Source: CAYRGG01 sp964423745 (GTDB lineage Bacteria > Pseudomonadota > Gammaproteobacteria > Competibacterales > Competibacteraceae). Taken from it: 64,000 bases of DNA. Below, piece by piece: positions 53,517-63,920 of this stretch. Where the stretch lies: positions 52,052 to 116,051 of the forward strand of contig CAYRGG010000004.1 in assembly GCA_964423745.1 (NCBI GenBank), written 5' to 3'. Every line of letters starts with the position of its first letter. The stretch's first letter is position 1. A program made the translations under genes and the position numbers. Below the pieces are notes generated by a model. That model saw only the letters and a program-made list of their open reading frames with translations. It did not search any database and was not told the DNA's origin.

Positions 53517-53602
53517 TGTGAACCGCCCTGCGCTTTTGACGTGGTTTTAGAAAAAAATGCCAAGCTTATTCCTTATGCATTACAGCTTGTTTTCAAGTTA
53601 CT

Positions 53603-53929
53603 TTACAGAGTGGATCCAGCAGTATTATCTGGTTTTGCCAAGTAGGCTATGAATAGCTGATGCGCATTGTGATCGGTCTGCTTGAGTTTTTGTAGTGTTG
53701 TTTTAAAAAGAGCCACCTGTTGGTCATGTTTTTCCAGTAGTGACGCCAAGTGGCTGGTTTCCAAGTTATTGGGTTGGCCACCGCGGTGTTTATATTTTTC
53801 TTCCAGATAAAGGAGATAATCTAAGTGGTTTTGTTTGCTGTGACCCATTGCTTGATAGGTTTCCCAGGCGGTGATGGCGGCGCTGGGGAGCTTTTTTGGT
53901 GTTGAGTTGGAGTCTTGTTGGTTTCTCAT
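53603..53929 (-). CDS. Small conserved-looking hypothetical protein after the helicase gene
   Basis: A 108-residue polar, helical protein, rich in Gln, Lys and Leu, no signal or membrane segment. Lies 30 bases downstream of the fusion helicase on the same strand, so probably cotranscribed. No family recognised. Its Leu/Gln heptads ('LASLLEKHDQQVALFKTTLQKL') suggest a short coiled coil. Confidence 0.55.
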   Translation of the reverse strand: MRNQQDSNSTPKKLPSAAITAWETYQAMGHSKQNHLDYLLYLEEKYKHRGGQPNNLETSHLASLLEKHDQQVALFKTTLQKLKQTDHNAHQLFIAYLAKPDNTAGSTL

Positions 53930-53959
53930 GATTAAAAAGATGATGATATAAAAAAGGTT

Positions 53960-56900
53960 TTAAATGTTTTTGTGGATGACTTCACAAATGGGTATTTCCC
54001 AAACCTCACAACGACAGCGCTGACGAAACGCGCTTTCATTATCTATAGCATACCTACGTACCATGGCTAACACTTTGATGGACTCAGCAGCTTGCAACCT
54101 TTCCCGCCAAATCGCCCGGGCACTCTTGGCAAGACAGGCCACCCTAGCGCCCTGTTTATTCAGTAACCATAAGCGATTGCCCTGATACTGGGCGGTAAGC
54201 TCACTACCAGCGGTTAAATCTGCCAAACGGCGATGCAGAGGATCATCTTTAGGAAAGCGACTGGGATAACTAAGATAAAGAGCGTCTAGGCCAAGCATAT
54301 GGTAGCGTCTACTGAGCACCGCGGATGGGATAGTTACATTGATAGATCCCCTGCGACGCCGGATGGAGGCACCGGTTAATAGGGTCGTATGGGGATTTGT
54401 CTGCTGTTCGAATAAACACAAGGTTTCTCGGGCTCGGGTCATGGCCACATAATACAACCGCCGTTCCGCTTCACGCTGGTCCCCTTGCTGCCCCCTAAGG
54501 GCTTTCTTCCAACCCCCCTCAGGGACAAACACATGGCAAAATTCCATACCCTTGGCGCCGTGTACAGTGCCCAGAAAGACACCCTTCCCTACCCTGCCGT
54601 CGCGTTGCTGTTCTTGCAAGGTCTCTACTATAAATGCCAAAGTCTGCTTTGCCGACACGGTTTGATCGGCGGTTTCATGACGCCAAGCCGTTAATACGGT
54701 CTGCAAATACTGACGCCAAGGGGTATCGGCTTGGGGGACAAGATGGTACAAATCTGTCGCTTTACATAGGCTATTGCCTAGATTTCTCAATTCATCCAAG
54801 AAATTTGCCACTTCCCGAACCCGAAACAAAAATCGCCAGGCCCGCCGATCCCGTGCCAGATCCACGGGAATTCCCGCATATTCCAGGGCGGCACGGATGG
54901 GTTCAAGCACCCGCCAGGTGCGCACCAGTACCGCAAAGTCAGACCAAGGCACTGTGTTATCCAACGCTTTTAAACGCAGCAGCTCACTGACCAGAACTTG
55001 CGCTTGTTGGCTAAGACTGTCCACCTGCAATACCTGCACTCTACCCTGTCCTAGGGTAGGATCGAGCCGCTCCCAACGACCGCCGGGCGGTAGATCTCGA
55101 CGGGCTTGATCAACGCCAATGGGCTGCTCGGCTTTCATACGATCCTGATTGTGCTGAATCAATTGGTTTGCAGCGTTGATAATATGGACGCTGGAGCGGT
55201 AATTCTCCAACAAATAGTGAATTTTTGCCGGATAATCGGTTTGAAACCGGCGAATGAATTCCACATGGGCGCCGCGGAACTGATAAATATTTTGATCATC
55301 ATCGCCGACGGCGAGGATGGCCAGCTTGTCGTCACGCTCTTGCAGGGTGCGCCCGGCGATGGCTGAGATCAACCCATACTGGCGAGCATCGATGTCCTGA
55401 TACTCGTCCACTAGAATGGTGCGATACCCCGCCAGCAGCCGCTCCCGCAGTTCATCGGGTTCAAAACCTGGCATGTCTTCAACCCCTTTGAGACGTTGGG
55501 TGGCGGTTTCAACCAACCCATCAAAATCCACTGGCTTATCTCCCTCAGCTCTGGACAGGGCCAAACTACGTCCACACAGTCTGAGGGCCAGACCATGATA
55601 GGTCTGCACCGTCACACCTCGGGCAGCGGCGCCCACCAAAGCCAGCAACCGCTGGCGCAATTCAATCGCCGCGTTCCGGTTAAAGCATACAATCAAAATA
55701 CTCTCCGGGCGCTGTTGGGCAACCCGCAACAGATACGCGCAACGGTGTATCACAGTACGGGTCTTGCCCGCACCAGGACCCGCTAACACGAGGAGATTTG
55801 CCTCGGCAGGGGCAGTGACGATGGCCGTCTGACTCGAGTTGTTGAGAACTTCGACAATGCGTCGGTAACCTTGCGGGCTAGTGGCCCGGGCTAGTATCTC
55901 GCGGGATTCTTTGAAGTAACGGGCCACAAAGTCTTTTTTTGGCAAGCTAAAATAAGCGCTTGCCAAAGTCAGGGCTTGGTGGATTTTTGCCACGCCACGG
56001 CGCGCGTATTCATTCATCACATGAATTTGGAATAGACGCTCTCGATAATGCTCCGCCAAAAGCATAAAATCCCTCTTTTCATAGCGACGTTTCGAGGGTT
56101 TTAGCCGCACTGTAAGGGCCTGACGAAACACCGCTAAACCCTGCTGCAGATGGATGACCCGGTTTTCATGGAGAAACAATAAGGCGCTATCAATGGCTGC
56201 CAGCGGCTCGGACTGTTGAGGTAATGTCATGTCTTTATTGAGAGCTTGCAAGATATCTTCGGCGGCAAACTCCACCAACAGATCCGCCCGCGCAGGGGCC
56301 TCTGGCGGTATCCTGTCGAGTATGGCTTGGAACGTACACTGGGCCAGTGCTTGGCGCAGCGTCGCCCGCTCGGCAACGCAACCCCAGGGCTGCAGCAGTT
56401 TCAGCTTATACTGATCGCGGCGTTGATAGCGCAAGCTGAGACTTCCCCGCTGGGTGGTAAGTCCTTGGCCATCGTGACTTAAGCTCTGCAGGATACTGCG
56501 AATATCTTCGGGGGTGCTGTGAAAACCGCGATCCAATAACTTCTGATTCACTAGCCGCAGTGATAGCAGATACCACGCGCCATCGTCCGCCCCAGGATCT
56601 TCTTCGCGCAGTACTTGGATGAGGGTGCTCTCCAAGTGACAGGCACGAGCCAACAGATTCACTGACGGGTGCTTGACTTTATAACGCAACCGGGCACTCA
56701 ACTGCAGGCTTTGACTCACCAGACCCGCCTGGGCCATATCCAGCAACGTGCGCAGTACCCGGCGGGTCTCGCTCATAGCCACAGGATCGTCTTCAGGGGT
56801 GCTTTTAAACGCACTGTGTTGGGCCAGTTCGTCGGCGCTCAAACCCTTATCACCAGCGCTGTTCATGAGTGTTTGCAGAATCGCCAGCCAGCGGTTTTGC

Positions 56901-59125
56901 TGCCGTTGGGAGAGCTGCAGGGAAGCTATTTTAGCCCTTGCCTCAGCCAAGCTAGTGACCAGGGGACGACCCTGAAATACCCGCGTGCTATTGTCATTGC
57001 GTTCCAACAACTGGGCTCGCTCCAACCAGGCGATGGCGATCTTGACTTTGCTATCCGCTTGCCTGTCCTGGTTATCGAAGGAGGCGTCCACCTGCTCCAT
57101 CCGTAACAACTCACCCGGTGTAATAACCACATCCCCTCGGGCGTCCCGCTTTGCCCGGCGTAATCCACGCAAGATCTGATTAAGGTCACGTTGATTTAAT
57201 TGAGACAGTGCGCTGAGGCGAAATTGATCTTCCATATCAGCATCGTTATAGAGCAACAGGCAATCGGCTTGACGCTGATCCCGTCCAGCCCTGCCCGCCT
57301 CTTGCAAGTAGTTTTCCAAAGATCCGGGAATATCCGCATGGATCACCAAGCGCACGTCGTCTTTATCTATACCCATGCCAAAGGCATTGGTAGCGCACAT
57401 AACGACCATCTCACCGTTGAGAAACTGTTCTTGACGTTGCCGCTTCTCAGCACTGTTGAGACCGGCATGGAAAGCCGTCGCCGCCCAATCGCGGGCTTGT
57501 AGATAGGCGGCCGTGTCGTCGGCATGACGTCGCGTAGCGCAATAGACGATGGCACTGCCCTGAGTCAGCCGTTCCTTGAGCAGCGCATCCAATTGCGCCA
57601 GCTTTTCAGCCTGACCGCTAAGCTGCACGGCAAACCGCAAGTTTGGCCGCTCGATCCCGCCGGTAAATACGGCCAATTCTTGATTCAAAGTGTGTTTGAA
57701 ATGTTCCAGTATTTCCAGACGCACCGCCAGCTTGGCGGTGGCGGTAAAACACTGCACCGGTGGAATGGCTGTCTGTTGTTTTTCGGCAAAGGTTTTTATA
57801 TAGCGAGCGGCATAAAGATAATCTGGCCGAAAATCATGCCCCCATTTGGACAGACAGTGGGCTTCGTCAAACACCCATGCGCCGATCTCCCGCTGGCTGA
57901 GGGTCTCACTCAGGGATCGATTGCGTAACTGCTCAGGTGAAATATACAAGATAGCCACATCACCCAAGCGTACCCCTTCCAATACGGCAGCCCGTTCCGG
58001 GGGGGTGAGTAACCCATACAGGGCTGTAGCATTGGGAGAACCGGTTTTACGACAGAGGTTATCCACCTGATCTTTCATAAGGGCTTGGAGGGGTGATATT
58101 ACCACCGTCAAACAACTGCGGCGGTAGTAACGGATCAAACCAGGCAGTTGATAGCACAACGACTTACCGCCCCCTGTAGGAAGCACCGCAAACAGCGGCT
58201 GGTCCGCCATACCCTGTGCTACGATAGTGCGTTGCAGGCTGTCTCCTTGCTCACTTTGCGGCTCAGAACGAAAGTTGGCAAAGCCAAAAAACCGCCTCAA
58301 CCAGGGATCCGGGTCGTGGGTTTCTCGACAGTAGCGACAATCAGGGTCGGCGCAGGATTCATCCCGCAGCTGCCTCACTAGATTGACCACACCTGGAAAG
58401 CGATGCCGTAGCCAGCCAGGCAGCACCGAATTACCACCGGCCACTTGCAACCAAGCGCTTACATAGGCAAGTTCCAGACGGTGTTGGGGATGGGGCAATA
58501 ACTGAATCACTTGTTGGCGAAAAGCCGTTTGGCAAACACGATCCTGACAGAGGCGTTGTAGAGTATCATAAGCCACAGCCGCCGAAGGCTGAGCGGCGCC
58601 CAGCCAGGCTAGCACCTGAGCAAGTCCTTCGCCGCTAGGGGTTAAACAGTACCGATACAATGCCAGGAGATCCGGCTGCTTGCGTTGCAAGCTAGCAAAC
58701 TGTTGACATTGGTCGACAAATAAACCGCTGGCCAGTCTCCCGTCGGCCAGAGGATCATTGAGAGTATCGCGTACCAATTTGTAGTCTTTGACCAAGCGGT
58801 GATAGGGATTCTCCGGAAACGCCAGGGGTGATAGATAGAGGGTATCGACAACGGGCTTGTCAAGCAGCTGTAGCTCGGGAGTTAATTGACGGATAATAGG
58901 AATATCATGGTCGATAATATTATGACCCAGCAGATAATCCGCCTGTCGTGCCAGTTGATCCAGTTCCGCCAGCGCCGCCTGCACTTGAAATTGACCTTGA
59001 CGTAGGAAGGTTTGGTCCTGCAAAAAAGCGCCCAGGGCGTAAACCTCACCACGTTCATTGACTTCCAAATCGAGCACTAGGCAACGCGCCAAAAATGCAT
59101 CTGTTTGCAAAGGGTTAATGATCAT
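53960..59125 (-). CDS. Fusion helicase: DEDD exonuclease + RecQ + UvrD-type helicase
   Basis: A 1721-residue protein. Residues ~15-140 are a DEDDh 3'-5' exonuclease-like domain ('LVLDLEV', 'LGHNIIDHD', 'DPLADGRLA'). A Cys cluster ('CADPDCRYC', 258-266) precedes a RecQ-type SF2 helicase: 'LPTGGGKSLCYQ' at ~315, 'VFDEAHCLSKWGHDFRPDY' at ~420, and motif VI 'QEAGRAGRDQRQ' near 640. After a ~450-residue linker comes an SF1 UvrD/PcrA helicase: 'LAGPGAGKTRT' near 1115, 'LVDEYQDID' near 1240, 'GDDDQNIYQFRG', and 'YYVAMTRARE' near 1560. Both motors look intact. It should process DNA forks or ends. Typical RecQ has about 610 residues. Confidence 0.88.
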   Translation of the reverse strand: MIINPLQTDAFLARCLVLDLEVNERGEVYALGAFLQDQTFLRQGQFQVQAALAELDQLARQADYLLGHNIIDHDIPIIRQLTPELQLLDKPVVDTLYLSPLAFPENPYHRLVKDYKLVRDTLNDPLADGRLASGLFVDQCQQFASLQRKQPDLLALYRYCLTPSGEGLAQVLAWLGAAQPSAAVAYDTLQRLCQDRVCQTAFRQQVIQLLPHPQHRLELAYVSAWLQVAGGNSVLPGWLRHRFPGVVNLVRQLRDESCADPDCRYCRETHDPDPWLRRFFGFANFRSEPQSEQGDSLQRTIVAQGMADQPLFAVLPTGGGKSLCYQLPGLIRYYRRSCLTVVISPLQALMKDQVDNLCRKTGSPNATALYGLLTPPERAAVLEGVRLGDVAILYISPEQLRNRSLSETLSQREIGAWVFDEAHCLSKWGHDFRPDYLYAARYIKTFAEKQQTAIPPVQCFTATAKLAVRLEILEHFKHTLNQELAVFTGGIERPNLRFAVQLSGQAEKLAQLDALLKERLTQGSAIVYCATRRHADDTAAYLQARDWAATAFHAGLNSAEKRQRQEQFLNGEMVVMCATNAFGMGIDKDDVRLVIHADIPGSLENYLQEAGRAGRDQRQADCLLLYNDADMEDQFRLSALSQLNQRDLNQILRGLRRAKRDARGDVVITPGELLRMEQVDASFDNQDRQADSKVKIAIAWLERAQLLERNDNSTRVFQGRPLVTSLAEARAKIASLQLSQRQQNRWLAILQTLMNSAGDKGLSADELAQHSAFKSTPEDDPVAMSETRRVLRTLLDMAQAGLVSQSLQLSARLRYKVKHPSVNLLARACHLESTLIQVLREEDPGADDGAWYLLSLRLVNQKLLDRGFHSTPEDIRSILQSLSHDGQGLTTQRGSLSLRYQRRDQYKLKLLQPWGCVAERATLRQALAQCTFQAILDRIPPEAPARADLLVEFAAEDILQALNKDMTLPQQSEPLAAIDSALLFLHENRVIHLQQGLAVFRQALTVRLKPSKRRYEKRDFMLLAEHYRERLFQIHVMNEYARRGVAKIHQALTLASAYFSLPKKDFVARYFKESREILARATSPQGYRRIVEVLNNSSQTAIVTAPAEANLLVLAGPGAGKTRTVIHRCAYLLRVAQQRPESILIVCFNRNAAIELRQRLLALVGAAARGVTVQTYHGLALRLCGRSLALSRAEGDKPVDFDGLVETATQRLKGVEDMPGFEPDELRERLLAGYRTILVDEYQDIDARQYGLISAIAGRTLQERDDKLAILAVGDDDQNIYQFRGAHVEFIRRFQTDYPAKIHYLLENYRSSVHIINAANQLIQHNQDRMKAEQPIGVDQARRDLPPGGRWERLDPTLGQGRVQVLQVDSLSQQAQVLVSELLRLKALDNTVPWSDFAVLVRTWRVLEPIRAALEYAGIPVDLARDRRAWRFLFRVREVANFLDELRNLGNSLCKATDLYHLVPQADTPWRQYLQTVLTAWRHETADQTVSAKQTLAFIVETLQEQQRDGRVGKGVFLGTVHGAKGMEFCHVFVPEGGWKKALRGQQGDQREAERRLYYVAMTRARETLCLFEQQTNPHTTLLTGASIRRRRGSINVTIPSAVLSRRYHMLGLDALYLSYPSRFPKDDPLHRRLADLTAGSELTAQYQGNRLWLLNKQGARVACLAKSARAIWRERLQAAESIKVLAMVRRYAIDNESAFRQRCRCEVWEIPICEVIHKNI

Positions 59126-59388
59126 AGCAAGTGAGTATCAGAAAATTATCCTATTGACTGACCGTGACAGGCTATCTTGTTAGTGGTTAAGTGATCTAAC
59201 ATTACAAAAATGTCGGTAAATATTCTTTTTGGCAACCTGTCATAAACCTGCGCTAACCCATGCCAGGTTAAGGGTCATTCCGATACACTTAAGCGTAGCT
59301 GGGGCAAAACAGCCTCTTGTCATGGGCTCCCATTACCCTACTATTAACAAGTTAGCAATTATCGTTTCTCACAATACTTAGAGCCACT

Positions 59389-60243
59389 ATGAGTCAATAC
59401 ATCGTCAACGTCACTAGCGAAAACTTCCAGCAAATTATCTTGGAAGGTTCTATGAAACAACCGGTTTTGGTGGATTTCTGGGCCGACTGGTGTGGACCTT
59501 GCAAACAATTGACACCCATTTTGGAAAAGCTTGCCAATGAGTACCAGGGTCGTTTCTTGCTAGCCAAGATTAATTGCGACGAACAACAAATGATCGCTGC
59601 TCAATTTGGTGTTAGAAGTCTGCCTACTGTGTATCTGGTGGATAAAGGTCAACCCGTGGATGGTTTTAGCGGCGCCCAACCGGAAAGCACCATACGGGCC
59701 TTTTTAGATCAACATTTACCCGATCCCATCCGCGGCGAAGTGGATGAAGCCATGGCCTTACTAGCCGCTGGCGATAGCCAAGGCGCTATTACAAAACTGA
59801 AATCAGCCGCCCAAACCGCCAAAGAACCTCACCCCATCAACGTGATACTCGCCAAAGCTTATATTTTGGAAAACCGGCTGGACGACGCTGAGAGCTTGCT
59901 TGCCACCATTCCCACCGTTTACCAAGATGCCGACTACCAAAGCGTTAAAGCAGAACTGGAACTTAAGAAAAACGCCGCCGATACCCCAGCCATCCGGGAA
60001 CTCAACGAACAGTTGCAGCGCAACCCGGCGGACGACAATCTGCGTTTACAGCTTGCAGTCCAGCTTCATGCGGTGGGACGCCACAAAGAGGCGTTAGAAA
60101 CCGTGTTAGTAATTCTCCGCAAAGATCTTAATTTCGCTGATGGCGAGGCTAAAAGAACCTTTATGGATATCCTCGCGGTATTAGGTCAAGGTAATACTAT
60201 GGCGGCGCAGTACCGGCGTGCTTTGTTTAGCCTCCTCTATTAA
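59389..60243 (+). CDS. cnoX: Co-chaperedoxin YbbN/CnoX
   Basis: A 284-residue protein. Residues 1-110 are a thioredoxin domain with an intact 'WCGPCKQL' active site and cis-Pro in 'SLPTVYL'. The remaining 170 residues are TPR-like helices ('EVDEAMALLAAGDSQGAITKLKSA' and later repeats). CnoX protects proteins against hypochlorous-acid-type oxidation and passes them to GroEL or DnaK. E. coli YbbN lacks a CxxC; this one keeps it and may be redox-active, as in Caulobacter. Confidence 0.92.
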   Translation: MSQYIVNVTSENFQQIILEGSMKQPVLVDFWADWCGPCKQLTPILEKLANEYQGRFLLAKINCDEQQMIAAQFGVRSLPTVYLVDKGQPVDGFSGAQPESTIRAFLDQHLPDPIRGEVDEAMALLAAGDSQGAITKLKSAAQTAKEPHPINVILAKAYILENRLDDAESLLATIPTVYQDADYQSVKAELELKKNAADTPAIRELNEQLQRNPADDNLRLQLAVQLHAVGRHKEALETVLVILRKDLNFADGEAKRTFMDILAVLGQGNTMAAQYRRALFSLLY

Positions 60244-60397
60244 GCCATGTGTCTAGCATGGTGGTGGGTTTGCCTGGGATCAATATATTATTTTTCGACG
60301 CCAATTACATAAAGATGATGGTATAAAAAGCTATATTTTTAAACTGACAAAAACCGCTGGTTACACTTAGGTTTCATGGAGATACCCTGTAACGAAG

Positions 60398-63300
60398 ATG
60401 ATTTCATTAACTGACTGCAACCTTTTTTCTAGACAGTTAGTGCGGATTGTCGCTCTTGCTCTCCTCTACTATAGTGTAGGTCAACTCAGCTTACAGCTGG
60501 CTATTGACCCTGGCTATAGCACCGCTCTTTGGCCAGCCTCCGGCATTGCTTTAGCAGGGCTCTTACTGGGGGGAAAGCGTCTATGGCCTGGGATTTTGTT
60601 AGGCTCGTTTGCTATCAATCTTGTCATCTCATGGGACACGAGCGATGAGGTTACCTTAATCCACGCCAGTGGTTTAGCCCTCGGCATTGGTGTTGGCGCA
60701 ACCCTTCAGACGCTCATGGCAACGGCGCTCATCACCCGCTATGTATCCATAACAGGTGGCCTACTCCAGTCCCCTGAGGTCATTAAACTACTTGCCCTGG
60801 GTGGTCCCTGCGGCTGCCTTGTTAATGCCACCTGGGGCGTGACGTTGCTATGGCTGTTTGGCAAGATTTCATCTTCGCAATATCTATTCAGTTGGACCAA
60901 CTGGTGGGTCGGCGATACCACTGGCGTTTTAACGGTTTTACCCCTAGCCCTCGCTTTTGCGGGACAACCCCGAGGAGTTTGGCGTAAGCGAGCTGTTTTT
61001 GTAGCGGGATCGTCGCTATTGACATTGTCTGTGGTGGGTATTCTATTCTCCCTAGCAAATACCCACGAACAGGCGCGAATCCTGTCCCGATATGAACGTC
61101 AAGCCCTTATGATTGGCGATTCTTTAGAAAAACAGTTTGCCAGCTACCGGGATATTTTACGCTCGATTCGGAGTTTCTTCGCCAGCAGCGAGACGGTTAG
61201 TCGTGAAGAATTTCGACGTTTTACAGCCCATGCTTTAGCGCAAACACCGAGTATTCAGTCGCTTTCTTGGAACCCTCATATACACTTTGCACAACGTAGG
61301 GCTTTGCAAGAGAAGGCCCGCCGTGACGGCATCTTAAATTTTAGGATTACGGAACAGGATGCCACCAAAACACTGATACCCGCAGCTCAGCGGCCTGAAT
61401 ACGTGATCGTGTACTATATTGAACCCCGTTCGAGCAATGCGAATACCCTGGGTTTTGATATGTACTCAGATTCGACACGTCGCCTAGCCATGAATCTCGC
61501 CCGTGATTCTGGTCGGGCGGTGACGACCGCGCCTATTGCTCTGGTTCAGGAAATGGGCCATCCAACGGGCATACAACTCATCTTGCCGGTTTTCGAGGGC
61601 AGTAATGTACCCCTCAATCGTGCTCAACGTCGTGCACAATTGCTGGGCTATATAGTGGGAACTTTTCGGATCGGCGACATTCTTGCGGCGGCCGTGACAG
61701 ACGTTTCTGCACGGGGCATCGAAGCCCGCCTTTATGATCAAACGTCAGCGGATGAAGACATTCCCCTGGCTGGCTACCGGCTCGATACAACCGGCCACAG
61801 TACTGTTTTTTCTATCGATAAAAATTTCTCGCTGCAAACGGAACTTGTTTGGTCAAAAAACTATGCCATTGGCACCCGTATCTGGCAACTGGTGGTGACG
61901 CCAACATCCGATTATCTACCGGCTCAGCCCAGTTGGGAGGTTTGGGGTGTACTCGCTGTAGGTCTTGGGTTCACCGGGTTACTGAGTTCTTTTTTGCTTA
62001 TTCTAACCGGACGCAGCGTGCTCGACCAGCAACGTACCCAAGATCTTGCCCAAATCAATAGGTCACTGCAGTTAGAGATGAAACAGCGCGAGCACACTGA
62101 GCAGGCACTTTATCATGAGAAAGAGCGGGCGGAAATTACCCTACATTCCATCGGTGATGGGGTTATCACCACGGATGCCCTGGGAAATATTGAGTATCTC
62201 AATTCTATTGCTGAAAAAATTACCGAGTGGACAACAGCGGAGGCACAGGGTAAATCGCTCCTATCAGTCTTTCGTATTATCGACGAAGAGACTCGTCAAC
62301 CAGTTTTGGATCCCACTGTTCGCTGCCGCCATGAAGGCCGTATCATTGGGCTTGCTAGTCACACCGTGCTGATCAGTCGCAGTGGACAAGAATATGCCAT
62401 CCAGGACTCCGTAGCGCCCATTCGAGATCGTGATAATAACCTCTTGGGCATGGTTGTGGTCTTTAACGACGTCAGCGAGACGCGCCGGATGGCGCGTGAG
62501 GCCGCTTACCATGCCAGCCATGACCTATTGACCGGTTTAGCAAACCGCCGGGAATTTGAGCAACGGCTTGAGCGCGCCCTAGCGAGTAGTAAACAGCAAG
62601 GCGTTCAACATGCCCTTTGCTATTTGGATCTGGATCAATTTAAGATCGTTAATGACACCGTCGGCCATCGGGCTGGCGATGAACTGCTCAAACAAATCAG
62701 CGCCTTATTGAAAACGGGCCTGCGTAACCGAGATACCTTAGCCCGGCTCGGGGGCGATGAATTTGCCTTGTTGCTCAACAATTGCCCGCTCCAAAAGGCG
62801 CTTGAGATTGCCGAGCTGTTGGTGGCCAGCGTGCGTAATTTCACCTTTGTGTGGCAGCAACGTTCTTTCGAATTGGGGGTCAGCATTGGTTTAGCACCCG
62901 TTCACGGGCGTCTACGAACCATTGAGGAAGCCCTTGCCCAAGCCGATGTGGCTTGTTATGCGGCCAAAGACGCTGGCCGAAATCGGGTCCATGTCTATCA
63001 AAGCGATGCTAGCGGCGCTGATCCTCGTCATCGAGAAATCCAACGAGCCGCTGACGTGCAAAGCGCTATCGAGCGCAATCGTTTTCGCTTATTTAGCCAA
63101 CCTATTGTTAGCCTGGCGGCAACACCTACCACACCCCATTACGAGATTCTCCTGCGCATGCTCGATGATGAGGATAACATTCTTGCACCCAACGATTTTA
63201 TCCCGGCTGCTGAACGTTATGGGGTGATGAGTAACATCGATCGCTGGGTCATTAGAACTGTTTTCCGGGATCTACAGAAACTTTTTCCAGGTGTACCAAT

Positions 63301-63796
63301 CCCGCACCTGAACATCAACTTATCGGGTAACTCCTTAAACGACGATAACTTGCTGTCTTTTTTACAAGACCAATTTGCCAAACATAGCATAGCCCCACAA
63401 CATATCTGTTTTGAAATCACCGAAACAGCAGCCATTCGAAACTTACACTTGGCAACCCAATTTATTCATCAGGTTCGTGAATTAGGAAGTCATTTTGCCT
63501 TGGATGATTTTGGTACTGGATTGTCGTCCTTTGGCTATCTAAAGAACCTGCCCATCGATTTCCTTAAACTCGACGGTAGTTTTATCCGCAACATCGCCAA
63601 TGATCCTAAAGATCTCGCAATCGTCGAAGCCATCGCCCATTTAGCTGAAAAGCTACACATTCAAACCATCGCAGAATATGTGGAAACCCCTGAATGCCAT
63701 GCCTTGCTGCCTAAACTGGGTGTTAACTTTGCCCAAGGATATGCAGTCGGGCGACCCGTGGCATTACCCCACATGCATGTGACAGCATTCTCCTGA
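60398..63796 (+). CDS. MASE1-CHASE-PAS-GGDEF-EAL cyclic-di-GMP protein
   Basis: An 1132-residue membrane protein. Residues 15-220 are a MASE1 sensor with about eight helices ('SLQLAIDPGYSTALWPASGIALAGLLLG'). A CHASE periplasmic domain (about 235-490) follows, then a membrane helix near 520-545. A PAS domain lies at ~580-700 ('ITLHSIGDGVITTD'). The GGDEF domain has 'RLGGDEFALL' with an RNRD inhibitory site 5 residues before, and the EAL domain has 'YEILLRML' (EIL in place of EAL), 'DDFGTGLSSFGYLK' and 'EITETAA'. Both synthase and phosphodiesterase are plausible. The layout is that of E. coli YegE plus CHASE. Confidence 0.93.
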   Translation: MISLTDCNLFSRQLVRIVALALLYYSVGQLSLQLAIDPGYSTALWPASGIALAGLLLGGKRLWPGILLGSFAINLVISWDTSDEVTLIHASGLALGIGVGATLQTLMATALITRYVSITGGLLQSPEVIKLLALGGPCGCLVNATWGVTLLWLFGKISSSQYLFSWTNWWVGDTTGVLTVLPLALAFAGQPRGVWRKRAVFVAGSSLLTLSVVGILFSLANTHEQARILSRYERQALMIGDSLEKQFASYRDILRSIRSFFASSETVSREEFRRFTAHALAQTPSIQSLSWNPHIHFAQRRALQEKARRDGILNFRITEQDATKTLIPAAQRPEYVIVYYIEPRSSNANTLGFDMYSDSTRRLAMNLARDSGRAVTTAPIALVQEMGHPTGIQLILPVFEGSNVPLNRAQRRAQLLGYIVGTFRIGDILAAAVTDVSARGIEARLYDQTSADEDIPLAGYRLDTTGHSTVFSIDKNFSLQTELVWSKNYAIGTRIWQLVVTPTSDYLPAQPSWEVWGVLAVGLGFTGLLSSFLLILTGRSVLDQQRTQDLAQINRSLQLEMKQREHTEQALYHEKERAEITLHSIGDGVITTDALGNIEYLNSIAEKITEWTTAEAQGKSLLSVFRIIDEETRQPVLDPTVRCRHEGRIIGLASHTVLISRSGQEYAIQDSVAPIRDRDNNLLGMVVVFNDVSETRRMAREAAYHASHDLLTGLANRREFEQRLERALASSKQQGVQHALCYLDLDQFKIVNDTVGHRAGDELLKQISALLKTGLRNRDTLARLGGDEFALLLNNCPLQKALEIAELLVASVRNFTFVWQQRSFELGVSIGLAPVHGRLRTIEEALAQADVACYAAKDAGRNRVHVYQSDASGADPRHREIQRAADVQSAIERNRFRLFSQPIVSLAATPTTPHYEILLRMLDDEDNILAPNDFIPAAERYGVMSNIDRWVIRTVFRDLQKLFPGVPIPHLNINLSGNSLNDDNLLSFLQDQFAKHSIAPQHICFEITETAAIRNLHLATQFIHQVRELGSHFALDDFGTGLSSFGYLKNLPIDFLKLDGSFIRNIANDPKDLAIVEAIAHLAEKLHIQTIAEYVETPECHALLPKLGVNFAQGYAVGRPVALPHMHVTAFS

Positions 63797-63920
63797 ACTA
63801 AGGTCGCATACATCATACCCAAGCGTTTAGATTAGCAGATGCGAGGCAATCAGCAACAGAGCCGTCTTTAGGCAGCTTCCTATGGGTGGCGGGCAAAAAA
63901 CGCTCTTAAGTTACCCCCAC

